From NCBI RefSeq assembly GCF_000369065.1, contig NZ_KB849812.1, forward strand, positions 476,871 to 540,870: DNA of 64,000 bases. The letters are read 5' to 3'. The position numbers and the translations under genes are program-made. Below, one piece after another: positions 8,123 to 16,587 of the stretch; within the stretch, counting starts at the first letter, position 1, and every line of letters starts with the position of its first letter. Source of the stretch: Acinetobacter haemolyticus CIP 64.3 = MTCC 9819. GTDB taxonomy: Bacteria > Pseudomonadota > Gammaproteobacteria > Pseudomonadales > Moraxellaceae. The notes beneath the pieces are model-generated. The model was not told the DNA's origin and made no database searches. It saw only the letters and a program-made list of their open reading frames with translations.

Positions 8123-8916
8123 GCTCAATTGAACTATTAGTCAGTGCTCTAAACGATACTCCTGACTCTGAAATCATAATTCGGAGTCAAGAGCTTTCTT
8201 ATTTAAATGTTTTAATTAATTTGAAAAGAGTCGATGGTAAAACCGTTCCCTACCAATTAGAGATTCATGCTGTTAAAAATAATAAAGTTGTAGTATCTGA
8301 GTTAACCCAGTTATTACCCAAATGTTGTCCAGAACGACATATCAATTCAGATGGTACTTTTTGCTTATCTTGGCAGGATGATATTGATTTAAGTATTATT
8401 GATATTGAGAAAGCAGCTTTTTGGTGGCAAACACTTATTGGCTTCTTACTTAAACAAGAACGAGTTCATAAAAAAAGACAATGGCCTGACCAAAATGCTT
8501 GGGCTCATGGTTCAGCAGCCAAATTTCAAAGAGATGCTTTATCAGCACTTGATCAAGTTGGAGCAAATTTTAAAACTTTAGTTTTTTCAGACTCTATACA
8601 AGTCACTTATCATAAAACTAATAAGGGCAACGGTAGCTATTATAAAGTATTTAGAAATGGTCTACTATGGTATGTAGTATGGGAAAAATTTCAAAGAGTA
8701 GCTATATTAAGACAAAAATGCCTGTGTGGCTCTAAGAATAGAAAACATTATAAGAGTACTTTGCGAAATTGTAGTAACCAATTGCACCAAAAATATTTTG
8801 TTGATTTTGCGATAAACTATTACCATTGGAAAATAGAAGAGGCAAATTTTTGGGTAGATTTTAAAGGAAAATCTTGCTGCGGTACTTTAGATGAGTGTCC
8901 ACTTAAAGAACATTAA
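8119..8916 (+). CDS. E2-like ubiquitin-conjugation-fold protein with cysteine-rich C-terminus
   Basis: 265 aa. Residues about 1-145 resemble the prokaryotic E2-like proteins of short type II CBASS. The key block is PERHINSDGTFCLSW, with candidate catalytic Cys82 after His74, followed by an aromatic helix FWWQTLIGFL. The C-terminal region holds Cys201, Cys203, Cys218, Cys253, Cys254 and Cys260, a pattern suggesting metal binding. The start lies inside the cyclase stop (ATGA), so translation is coupled. In CBASS, E2-like proteins modify or prime the nucleotidyltransferase; by analogy this one may act on the cyclase. The family assignment is by motif and is less certain than the neighbours. No E1 or protease partner is present. 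Confidence 0.65.
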   Translation: MSSIELLVSALNDTPDSEIIIRSQELSYLNVLINLKRVDGKTVPYQLEIHAVKNNKVVVSELTQLLPKCCPERHINSDGTFCLSWQDDIDLSIIDIEKAAFWWQTLIGFLLKQERVHKKRQWPDQNAWAHGSAAKFQRDALSALDQVGANFKTLVFSDSIQVTYHKTNKGNGSYYKVFRNGLLWYVVWEKFQRVAILRQKCLCGSKNRKHYKSTLRNCSNQLHQKYFVDFAINYYHWKIEEANFWVDFKGKSCCGTLDECPLKEH

Positions 8917-8926
8917 ATATACCTAA

Positions 8927-9079
8927 AAATTTAGGATGATACTTTATTACTGATTTTAGTAAAATTTTAGAATCAGACCAAATTATACGATGATACTTTA
9001 TTTTTTAAACAGTTTTGTTAAAAACCTAAAATCAACAACTTATGTTAATTTCAGGATGCAACTTTATTACTTAACCACA
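8927..9079. repeat. Tn7-like transposon end with three TnsB-type binding sites
   Basis: Three directly repeated 22-bp sites end in ACTTTATT: 8927-8948, 8981-9002 and 9047-9068. The first two share GATGATACTTTATT exactly; the third reads GATGCAACTTTATT. Read from the outside on the minus strand, the end starts TGTGG and then has AATAAAGT. Tn7 ends likewise begin TGTGGGCGG followed by ACAATAAAGT. Three separated sites match the Tn7 left-end layout rather than the overlapping sites of the right end. The terminal base is 9079, so the flanking 5 bp would be TTTCA (9080-9084). Confidence 0.82.
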
Positions 9080-9124
9080 TTTCAACACCTCCTTTTATCT
9101 TTTTTTATCTATGCTGCCCAGCTT

Positions 9125-9763
9125 TTAAGCAACATAACGTGTTGTTTTATGATTCAATAAAATAATCGAATTTAAGATCACTACACCCAATATTGAAATT
9201 AAAATGAGATGCCATTCCACAAAAAATAAAGACGTTAATAAAATGGCAACATCTATTCCCATTTGTACCTTTCCAGCAGGCAACTGAAAGCGCTCTTGCA
9301 AATACAGTACCAACAAATTAATTCCACCTAAGCTAGAACGATGTCTAAATAGAATTAAAAAACTGACGCCCATCAACACATTCGCGAAAACGGTTGCATA
9401 GATCGGATGTACAGTCGAAAGCTGTACAAAGTGAGGAATGATTTCAGTAAAACCCGCCAATAAAGCAACTGCAATAAAGGTCTTGACCACCAAAGCCAGT
9501 CCCATTTTTTTATACGCAAAATAATAAAAAGGGATATTAATCAAGAAAAATAAAATTCCGAACTGAACATCAGTAATGTAATGAATTAACAATGATAAAC
9601 CCGCAGTTCCACCTGTCATGATTCCTGCTTGTTTCAACAAGATCATGGCAAAAGAAAGAATAAATGTGCCAATTAACATCGCAAGTGCATCTTCTATCTT
9701 GGAATGTTGCTCAACCACAGGCGCGACGGCACTTACCAAAGATATATTTTGCTCGGTATTCAT
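9125..9763 (-). CDS. YitT-family integral membrane protein
   Basis: 212 aa from the internal ATG at 9763, chosen because YitT proteins are usually 200-215 aa; an in-frame ATG at 9826 would add 21 residues. About five to six hydrophobic helices are visible. Family features include GTFILSFAMILLKQAG, GGTAGLSLLIHY and FRHRSSLGGINLL. The short cytoplasmic C-terminus lacks the DUF2179 domain of longer relatives. Molecular function is unknown. The Tn7-like end stops 45 bp beyond its stop codon, so the transposon landed between this gene and whatever lay downstream. It is the first gene of the undisturbed chromosomal block. Confidence 0.8.
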   Translation of the reverse strand: MNTEQNISLVSAVAPVVEQHSKIEDALAMLIGTFILSFAMILLKQAGIMTGGTAGLSLLIHYITDVQFGILFFLINIPFYYFAYKKMGLALVVKTFIAVALLAGFTEIIPHFVQLSTVHPIYATVFANVLMGVSFLILFRHRSSLGGINLLVLYLQERFQLPAGKVQMGIDVAILLTSLFFVEWHLILISILGVVILNSIILLNHKTTRYVA

Positions 9764-9987
9764 ACGGGAAAAACTCAATAGGAGAACAACACAGGGAGAG
9801 ACATCTTTCAAAGAAAGATGTGGCATATTTGATCATTTTTATTTAATTTTCGCAATTTATTCTTATATTTTTATCATAAATGCAATTTATGTTCATAATA
9901 ATAGATTGGGTATGTACTGCCCCATTTTAATGCAATGGTGCTTTACGACCTATCTAGCCATCCGAGTTGCACGTATTATAATGTGGG

Positions 9988-10452
9988 TTACTTCGTGGCA
10001 ATCCCGTTCTCTTTAAGCTTTTCTAAGACAATCGAGGTGTTTAAATTACTCACCCCAAAGTCACTTGAAGATAATGTTCCAATTAACTTGACCATGTCAT
10101 CCAGATTTCGGACTGCAACTTTAAGTGCGAAGTCATAACTGCCTGTTAATTTATGAATATCTTTAACTGCAGGCTCGTGTAAAAGGAAATCAACAAATCG
10201 GTCATGGGTTGCATCATTATAATTCTGCAACTTCACTTCAATAATTCCCATGATAGGCATCGGGTCGGCACTCAAAGCAACCTGAGCATAGTAACCCGTA
10301 ATAATTTTTTTCTGTTCCAGTTGAATACGGCGACGTGAGCATTGAGAAGTAGATAACCCCACCAATTCAGCTAACTCTTGGTTTGCTAAACGTCCATTTA
10401 ACTGTAAATGATGAATAATTTTCCGGTCAAATTCATCCAGCTCTTCAATCAT
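9988..10452 (-). CDS. Lrp/AsnC-family transcriptional regulator
   Basis: 154 aa from the ATG at 10452, preceded by GAGAA; an upstream in-frame start at 10515 gives an unusual extension. The N-terminal winged helix (LDEFDRKIIHHLQLNGRLANQELAELVGLSTSQCSRRRIQLE) is followed by an AsnC/RAM ligand domain (PMPIMGIIEVKL, HKLTGSYDFALKVAV). Proteins of this family sense amino acids and form octamers. The ligand is unknown; the neighbouring genes pncA and the YitT gene give no clear hint. Confidence 0.9.
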   Translation of the reverse strand: MIEELDEFDRKIIHHLQLNGRLANQELAELVGLSTSQCSRRRIQLEQKKIITGYYAQVALSADPMPIMGIIEVKLQNYNDATHDRFVDFLLHEPAVKDIHKLTGSYDFALKVAVRNLDDMVKLIGTLSSSDFGVSNLNTSIVLEKLKENGIATK

Positions 10453-10540
10453 AAAATTCTCAATTTTCAAATCTAGATAGGCATGGGGGTAAAGTGTATA
10501 GGCGATATTCAACACTTCTCAAAAGTTTAACCTTTTGAGC

Positions 10541-11206
10541 CTAGTTGTCACGAGTTTCGTTAAAAATTGGTCCCGACTGGATACGAATAATGCCTTTCGC
10601 TAACATCTGCTGCCATGCCTCGGATAAAGAGCCATTCAAATCAATCGCCTTACAAGCATCTTCAATCACATAGGTTTTAAAGCCAAAATCCGCAGCATCA
10701 ATTGCTGTCCACGCTACACAAAAATCTGTGGCAATTCCTACAATATACACTGTATCGATCTGATGCTCTTTGAGATAGCCATTCAATCCCGTTGGTGTTT
10801 GACGATCAGCCTCTATAAAAGCAGAGTAACTATCAATATGCTGATGAACACCTTTTCGAATGATCAACTGTGCTGTTGGGATCTGAAGGTCAGAATGAAA
10901 TTCAGCATCATGTGTCCCTTGAACACAATGTTTTGGCCATAGCACTTGAGTCCCATAGCTCAATTCAATTGTCTCAAAAGGCTGCTTGTTTTTATGATTA
11001 TCCGCAAAAGAAACATGCTGATCTGGATGCCAATCTTGGGTCAGTACGACATGTTCAAACTGAGGCGCAAGTCGATTAATCAAGGGAATAATTTGATCCG
11101 CATCGGCAACTGCTAAGTTCCCGCCGGGTGTGAAACCATTTTGGACATCCACCACAATCAATGCAGCATTTTTCAATAATTTTGATGTTTGATGACTCAC
11201 CCTCAA
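10541..11206 (-). CDS. pncA: Nicotinamidase (NAD salvage)
   Basis: 221 aa cysteine hydrolase of the isochorismatase fold. The triad is visible as Asp in VVDVQNGF, Lys in WPKHCVQGT and Cys in GIATDFCVAWTA. The metal-binding motif is DWHPDQHVSF. It deaminates nicotinamide to nicotinate for the Preiss-Handler route to NAD. It reads in the same direction as the Lrp gene, 88 bp upstream of it. Length fits bacterial PncA. Confidence 0.94.
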   Translation of the reverse strand: MRVSHQTSKLLKNAALIVVDVQNGFTPGGNLAVADADQIIPLINRLAPQFEHVVLTQDWHPDQHVSFADNHKNKQPFETIELSYGTQVLWPKHCVQGTHDAEFHSDLQIPTAQLIIRKGVHQHIDSYSAFIEADRQTPTGLNGYLKEHQIDTVYIVGIATDFCVAWTAIDAADFGFKTYVIEDACKAIDLNGSLSEAWQQMLAKGIIRIQSGPIFNETRDN

Positions 11207-11472
11207 CTCCTTACGTGAATTGTAACCCTGCTTATAGATCAGACTACACCGATCATCGCATTGATCAAAACGAAATTCGTGGAAAGATGACTTAAAGTTT
11301 TCGACAGTTTCACCAAAGCATATTGTTCTTATGTCTCCGATCAGTCATAATTTGCATAATTGTCATTCAACTTCTACTCTATTGTTGAACGACGAATCAA
11401 AATACTGCATCCATCCCATATTCGTTTTTAATTATCTCAATCTCGGATGGAAAAATAGGATATTTTTTTAAA

Positions 11473-12366
11473 ATGACTCAGCTAGCACAGAATATTCAAG
11501 GCTCAATTGTCGCACTCGTCACCCCTATGTTTGAAGATGGTCGCGTAGATTGGAAGAGCCTTGAGAAGCTCGTTGAGTGGCACATCCAACAAGGTACACA
11601 TAGTATTGTTGCTGTTGGCACAACGGGCGAAGCGTCTACATTAAGCATGGAAGAACATACACAAGTCATCAAAGAAGTGATTCGTGTTGCCAATAAACGC
11701 ATCCCGATTATTGCAGGTACAGGTGCAAACTCAACTCACGAAGCGATTGAACTCACCAAAGCAGCCAAAGAACTTGGTGCTGATGCAGCTTTGCTCGTGA
11801 CACCCTATTATAATAAACCAACTCAAGAAGGCTTATATCAACACTACAAAGCGATTGCTGAAGCTGTTGATATTCCACAAATTCTTTATAATGTTCCAGG
11901 TCGTACTGGTGTTGATATGCAAAACGAAACCGTAATTCGTCTTGCTGATGTGAAAAACATTGTTGGTATTAAAGACGCAACGGGTGATGTACCACGTGGT
12001 AAAGCACTGATCGATGGCTTAAATGGTAAAATCGCTGTTTACTCTGGCGATGATGAAACCGCTTGGGAATTAATCTTGCTCGGCGCAAAAGGTAATATTT
12101 CAGTTACTGCCAATGTTGCACCTAAACAAATGAGCGACGTTTGTGAAGCAGCACTCGCTGGCGATAAAGAAAAAGCGCAAAGTTTGAATCAACAAATTGC
12201 AAATCTACACAATATTTTGTTTTGCGAATCAAACCCAATTCCTGTGAAATGGGCATTGCATGAGATGGGATATATTGGAACGGGTGTACGCCTACCACTA
12301 ACCACTCTGGCAGAACAATATCGTGAACCTCTCCGCGCTGACTTAAAAGTTGCGGGAATTATTTAA
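11473..12366 (+). CDS. dapA: 4-hydroxy-tetrahydrodipicolinate synthase
   Basis: 297 aa. It condenses pyruvate with aspartate semialdehyde, the first committed step of lysine and diaminopimelate synthesis. The Schiff-base lysine is Lys167 (VGIKDATGD). Tyr139 in LYNVPGRT, Arg144 and the GTTGE motif (residues 49-53) complete the active site. bamC follows after 12 bp and purC 35 bp later, the gene order also seen in other gammaproteobacteria. A 266-bp leader with no evident attenuator or lysine riboswitch precedes it. Confidence 0.97.
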   Translation: MTQLAQNIQGSIVALVTPMFEDGRVDWKSLEKLVEWHIQQGTHSIVAVGTTGEASTLSMEEHTQVIKEVIRVANKRIPIIAGTGANSTHEAIELTKAAKELGADAALLVTPYYNKPTQEGLYQHYKAIAEAVDIPQILYNVPGRTGVDMQNETVIRLADVKNIVGIKDATGDVPRGKALIDGLNGKIAVYSGDDETAWELILLGAKGNISVTANVAPKQMSDVCEAALAGDKEKAQSLNQQIANLHNILFCESNPIPVKWALHEMGYIGTGVRLPLTTLAEQYREPLRADLKVAGII

Positions 12367-12378
12367 TACGAGCAATTT

Positions 12379-12984
12379 ATGATGCAATTACGTGTTGGTA
12401 TAGTCCTAGTCATTTCAGCATTGAGCTTGGCTGGTTGTGGTCGCTTTGCCTTAAATAATCACTCTTTAGATTATAAAAAAGCGGAAGCACTTGAACCACT
12501 CAAATTCCCTGAAGGAGCAACGGTCAGACCATTTACACCTTTGTATCCAGCTCCAACAGTGGATCCATTAGCGATTCAACACGCACCGACTTTTGAGAAT
12601 AAGACAGGCAACCGCTACGCCTTACCACGTCCTGAGTCGATGCAAACGACAGCAAGTAATCCAGATGATAACGTGGTGACGCTAGGTCGACCACAACTGG
12701 TTATGGATGGAAACCGCAATCCATTACTGAAAGTGGAAGGTCCAACTGCTGAAGCATGGCAATATACCTTTGCTACATTGAATAGTCTTAACTACAAAGT
12801 GATTTCTCAAGCCAATAACGGCTATGAGGCAACAATTCAGGTTGACAATCAAACCTATGTGTTAAAGCTGTCTGCTGTTGGTTCAAACAATACCATCGCT
12901 CTATTTAAACCTGACGCCACCTTTGCAGACCAAGCGATTGCAACCGAGGTGTTAGCCCAGATTTACCAAAATTGGCCAGCCTAG
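12379..12984 (+). CDS. bamC: Outer-membrane assembly lipoprotein BamC-like
   Basis: 201 aa. A signal peptide ends in the lipobox LAGC, predicting an outer-membrane lipoprotein. The N-terminal unstructured stretch with proline-rich KFPEGATVRPFTPLYPAP matches the BamD-binding lasso of BamC. A single helix-grip-like domain follows (AWQYTFATLNSLNYKVISQ). It is shorter than E. coli BamC (344 aa), which has two such domains, so this is the reduced form. Position between dapA and purC supports the call. Role: accessory subunit of the BAM complex. Confidence 0.82.
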   Translation: MMQLRVGIVLVISALSLAGCGRFALNNHSLDYKKAEALEPLKFPEGATVRPFTPLYPAPTVDPLAIQHAPTFENKTGNRYALPRPESMQTTASNPDDNVVTLGRPQLVMDGNRNPLLKVEGPTAEAWQYTFATLNSLNYKVISQANNGYEATIQVDNQTYVLKLSAVGSNNTIALFKPDATFADQAIATEVLAQIYQNWPA

Positions 12985-13019
12985 TCGTTTACTAGGCATA
13001 TTTTTCAAAAGGTTCCCCC

Positions 13020-13739
13020 ATGTTAAAACAAACCTTGCTCTATACTGGTAAAGCAAAATCTGTATATGAGACAGATAACGCTGATCATCTGATTTTAGTC
13101 TTTCGTGATGATGCCTCGGCATTTAATGGCGAAAAAATCGAGCAGCTAGATCGTAAAGGCAAGGTCAACAACCGTTTTAACGCCTTTATCATGGAAAAGT
13201 TGGCTGAAGCAGGAATCGAAACCCACTTCGAAAAATTACTTTCTCCTACTGAAGTATTGGTTAAAAAGCTTCAGATGATCCCTGTTGAGTGTGTGATCCG
13301 CAACTATGCTGCTGGTTCACTCTGCCGTCGTCTAGGTGTTGAAGAAGGTAAAGAACTCACTCCGCCTACATTCGAATTGTTCTTCAAAGATGACGCTCTT
13401 GGCGATCCAATGGTCAATGAGTCACAAGCAATTGCTTTAGGCTGGGCAACAGCTGATCAACTTGAAAAAATGAAAGAACTTACTTACCAAGTAAACGACG
13501 TGCTAAAAGCATTATTCGATGCAGGTAATATGATCCTCGTTGATTTCAAACTTGAATTTGGTGTGTTCCACGATCGCATCGTACTGGGTGATGAATTCTC
13601 TCCAGACGGTTGCCGTTTATGGGATAAAGACACCAAGAAGAAATTAGATAAAGACCGTTTCCGCCAAGGTCTAGGTGGTGTGGTTGAAGCTTATGAAGAA
13701 GTTGCAGCACGTTTAGGCATTAACTTAGATGACCTTTAA
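13020..13739 (+). CDS. purC: SAICAR synthetase (phosphoribosylaminoimidazole-succinocarboxamide synthase)
   Basis: 239 aa, standard length for the bacterial enzyme. It joins CAIR and aspartate with ATP in purine synthesis. Motifs are [12 protein letters not shown] at the N-terminus (ATP site), [13 protein letters not shown] and LVDFKLEFG...[14 protein letters not shown]. It is the last gene of the dapA-bamC-purC unit and ends 14 bp before a strong terminator. Confidence 0.97.
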   Translation: MLKQTLLYTGKAKSVYETDNADHLILVFRDDASAFNGEKIEQLDRKGKVNNRFNAFIMEKLAEAGIETHFEKLLSPTEVLVKKLQMIPVECVIRNYAAGSLCRRLGVEEGKELTPPTFELFFKDDALGDPMVNESQAIALGWATADQLEKMKELTYQVNDVLKALFDAGNMILVDFKLEFGVFHDRIVLGDEFSPDGCRLWDKDTKKKLDKDRFRQGLGGVVEAYEEVAARLGINLDDL

Positions 13740-13752
13740 ACAAAGCTAAAGT

Positions 13753-13780
13753 AAAAAAACCAGCAAATGCTGGTTTTTTT
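13753..13780. terminator. Bidirectional intrinsic terminator
   Basis: An ACCAGC/GCTGGT stem with loop AAAT is flanked by A7 and T7 tracts. It sits between convergent purC and the amidohydrolase gene and can serve both. Confidence 0.9.
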
Positions 13781-13787
13781 ATGTCCC

Positions 13788-15527
13788 TTAATTCTTTGAA
13801 TTTGTATAAATTAATTGGCCTTCTTTATAAGTTGCCAAAATCTGGATATCTTTAATATTTCGGTTCGGAACCGTCAGCGGATTGTGCTCAAGAATAACTA
13901 AATCGGCTAACTTTCCTTTCGTCAGTGTACCTTTGGTCTGTTCTTCAAAGTATTGATAAGCAGCCCAATCCGTTATTGATTTCAAAGCAAAATAAGGACT
14001 GACTCGCTCATTTTTGCCTAACACATAATTAGTTCTAGTTAATCGATTCACTGTAGCATCAATCATCATCATGCTGTGTGGTGGTACCACGGGTGCATCA
14101 TGGTGTTCGGTAAAGATTAAATTTTTCTTTAGTGCAGTTGCTGTTGGGGAAATATGTGCTGCTCGCGTCTCGCCTAGTGTTTGTTGGCGATGCCAATCAC
14201 CCCAATAATAGGTATGTAATGAGAAGAACGAAGGAATAATATCTAAAGCCTTCAATTGGTCTAGTTGATCATCTCGAATCGTTTGCGAGTGAATCAATGC
14301 ACTTCTGCGGTCTGCTTTACCTTGTTTTGCCGTAGCATCTTTGACAGCACCAATAAACTGATCAATCGCAGCATCACCATTTGCATGAGCAAGCACTTGC
14401 CATCCCTGTTCAAAGGCCAAATTAATATATTGATTGACCTGTTGATCATCCTTTATCGCAGGATAACCTTTGTAATTTTGATCTTTACCCTCTGGAGGAA
14501 TAACATAAGCTTGAGTCAACCATGCCGTTTTGCCTTGTGGTGAACCATCAAGACTGATTTTAACGCCACCTATACGGAAGTGCTGATCGTATTGTCGGCT
14601 ACTTCCTTGTTTCAGCATATAGTCTTGGCTAGTGGTGATATCAGGATAAGACACGACATCTATCGGAAGTTGATTTTGCTTGGCAAGAGCCTGCCACATT
14701 TCTGTTGTACCCTGATCAGCACGCCCCTCTTGCACTGTCGTGAAACCATTCTTGACATAAGCATCAAGACCTTTACGAGCAATTTCAAACATCACTTCAG
14801 CGGGTACATCTTTAAAGATAGAACCAATCGCTGTAAATAATGCAGATTCCTCTAATACTCCATTAGGTACATTCGAGTTGGCTTCCCGACGAATCACGCC
14901 ACCTGCTGGATTTGTCGTATTTTGATCAATCTTTAATAACGCTAATGCCTTGTGATTCACAGAAGCCAAGTGTCCAGATTGATGTAAGACCATTACAGGT
15001 TGATCTTTTGAGACTCGATCTAAATCAGTTGCTGTAGGATGCCGCTGTTCGCTTAATTGTGCATCATCATAGCCATTTCCTAAAATCCATCCCCCCATGG
15101 TTTCAATGACTTGAGGATTTTGTTTTTTCCATTGCGTTAAGACCTGAACCAATGAATCAATATCAGAAACCTGACCATCTGGCGCTGGATATAAATTGGC
15201 GACCATCTGATGAAAACCGACCATGTTTACGTGACTATGTGCATCAATAAAACTCGGTAAAAGTGTTCGATTTTTTAAATCAATATATTGAGCTCGAGCC
15301 TCAATTAAGCTTTCTGCTTGTTTTTTAGGGCCTGCATAAACAATCTTCCCATCTTTAACCAGCAATGCCTCCACATACTCAGGCGTCATACCTTCCATTG
15401 TTAAAATCGGACCACCATAAAACAATTTTTCAGCGCTTACGGTCTCATTTGGGGTTGTAACACAGCCTGATAAAGCGAGTCCAATGATCGTTGCCAAAGT
15501 CAGTTTATTTAGATTTTTAAAAGTCAT
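13788..15527 (-). CDS. Amidohydrolase-family lipoprotein (YtcJ-like)
   Basis: 579 aa. An N-terminal signal peptide with lipobox ALSGC predicts a lipoprotein. The rest is an amidohydrolase_3 metallo-hydrolase. The DAHSHVNM motif near residue 100 gives the two metal histidines, and later motifs (QVLAHANGDAAID, LIHSQTIRDDQ, FTEHHDAPVVPP) supply further ligands. Relatives hydrolyse exocyclic amides or are of unknown substrate. It is convergent with purC across a shared terminator. No pathway partner is adjacent. Confidence 0.85.
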   Translation of the reverse strand: MTFKNLNKLTLATIIGLALSGCVTTPNETVSAEKLFYGGPILTMEGMTPEYVEALLVKDGKIVYAGPKKQAESLIEARAQYIDLKNRTLLPSFIDAHSHVNMVGFHQMVANLYPAPDGQVSDIDSLVQVLTQWKKQNPQVIETMGGWILGNGYDDAQLSEQRHPTATDLDRVSKDQPVMVLHQSGHLASVNHKALALLKIDQNTTNPAGGVIRREANSNVPNGVLEESALFTAIGSIFKDVPAEVMFEIARKGLDAYVKNGFTTVQEGRADQGTTEMWQALAKQNQLPIDVVSYPDITTSQDYMLKQGSSRQYDQHFRIGGVKISLDGSPQGKTAWLTQAYVIPPEGKDQNYKGYPAIKDDQQVNQYINLAFEQGWQVLAHANGDAAIDQFIGAVKDATAKQGKADRRSALIHSQTIRDDQLDQLKALDIIPSFFSLHTYYWGDWHRQQTLGETRAAHISPTATALKKNLIFTEHHDAPVVPPHSMMMIDATVNRLTRTNYVLGKNERVSPYFALKSITDWAAYQYFEEQTKGTLTKGKLADLVILEHNPLTVPNRNIKDIQILATYKEGQLIYTNSKN

Positions 15528-15705
15528 TACTTAAAACCATATTTTTATTATGCCTTTTTGAATTAAACCGTATTCTTGCCAATATAAAAAGTCTTAACTC
15601 GTCATTTTTGTAATGTTTGATAAATTCTAAGATCTGCAAACAGCTTTATTTTTAGAAACATACTGGTGCCATTGATTTAAATCTATTAAAAATAAAAAAA
15701 ATCTA

Positions 15706-16587
15706 CTACGAAGCCCTAGTCGAAAACCAACATAAAATTGAACCAACACAAACCATAAATGCACCATACCAAAAGGATAATCCAAGTGGTGTACTCAGTA
15801 AAAGTGCTGCAAAAAATGCCGACAGTACTGGAATAAAATAAGACGCACCTGCCAATAAAGTTACATTGCCATGTAAAATCCCGACATTCCAAGCTGCATA
15901 GCCAAAGCCCATAGCTGCAGCCGCCATAACCAAGGAAACAGAAGATGACCAATCAAAATTTAATCCGCCTCCGCCCATCAAGAGATACTTAATCCAAAGT
16001 ACAACTGCCACCAGAACAAAAAACAAAGTGATGCCATTCGCACCCTGTGCAATTCTGGCTGTCAATGTGCAATAAGCCGCCCATAACAGTGTTCCAACAA
16101 AGGCCAGACCATAGCTCAGTGGGTTGCTTTGAATATTGCCCCACATATTCGGTAAATCAAAACCTTGCTCGCCACCCAGCACCCAGCCAATCCCCAATAA
16201 AGAAATAGCAAAACCAGGAATAATTAAGACATTGGCTTTCTGCTGATTAAACAAAATTGCAGCAACCATGGTAAAGGTCGGCCAGAGATAGTTCACCATT
16301 CCCACTTCAATCGCTTGCCTGTTATTTTGGCTATATCCAATTGAAAGTGATAAACATATTTCATAGGCAACAAATAAAAAACTTCCCCAAATTAAATATG
16401 TTCTAGGGAAGGTTCTGAGGCTGCTCCAACCAACCGAGAAAAATAGAAAGATTGAAGCGAGCGTATAGATCAGTGCTGCACCACCCACTGCGCCAAAATG
16501 ACTACTAACATCCTTGATCAAAGCAACGATCAAACTCCAAAGCAAGATCGCAACTAATCCAATGAGTGTGGCTTTTTTTGAGTTCAT
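15706..16587 (-). CDS. DMT-superfamily exporter, YddG-like (aromatic amino acid exporter)
   Basis: 293 aa from the ATG at 16587, which shares one base with the rarA stop (TAATG), giving translational coupling; a start at 16617 lies inside rarA. About ten hydrophobic helices and two EamA-like halves are visible (VAILLWSLIVALIKD; YGLAFVGTLLWAAYC). The motif NYLWPTFTMV is typical of YddG proteins, which export aromatic amino acids and similar compounds. The substrate here is inferred only from similarity. Confidence 0.8.
   Translation of the reverse strand: MNSKKATLIGLVAILLWSLIVALIKDVSSHFGAVGGAALIYTLASIFLFFSVGWSSLRTFPRTYLIWGSFLFVAYEICLSLSIGYSQNNRQAIEVGMVNYLWPTFTMVAAILFNQQKANVLIIPGFAISLLGIGWVLGGEQGFDLPNMWGNIQSNPLSYGLAFVGTLLWAAYCTLTARIAQGANGITLFFVLVAVVLWIKYLLMGGGGLNFDWSSSVSLVMAAAAMGFGYAAWNVGILHGNVTLLAGASYFIPVLSAFFAALLLSTPLGLSFWYGAFMVCVGSILCWFSTRAS

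Larger units (their letters stand above)
3712..9079. mobile_element. Remnant of a Tn7-like transposon: tnsE, Pycsar-like defence cargo and one end
   Basis: The segment runs from just after the PtsJ-like gene to a Tn7-like terminus at 9079. It contains a full-length tnsE homologue, three defence genes and a three-site end. In Tn7 the order is right end, tnsABCDE, cargo, left end; the same tnsE-cargo-end order is seen here. tnsA, tnsB, tnsC, tnsD and the other terminus are missing, so a deletion or recombination has probably joined the interior of the element to the PtsJ-like locus near 3712. The left boundary is inferred only from gene content. The segment cannot move by itself. Confidence 0.72.

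Noticed and set aside
6584..8916. Canonical CBASS operon
   Set aside because: No CD-NTase signature (GS followed by DxD) is present; the cyclase is class III. The E2-like gene is the only CBASS-like part.
9080..9124. attTn7 (glmS) target next to the transposon end
   Set aside because: The flanking gene is YitT-like; no glmS 3' sequence is visible.
11207..11472. Lysine riboswitch before dapA
   Set aside because: No lysine-box structure or terminator/antiterminator pair could be recognised.
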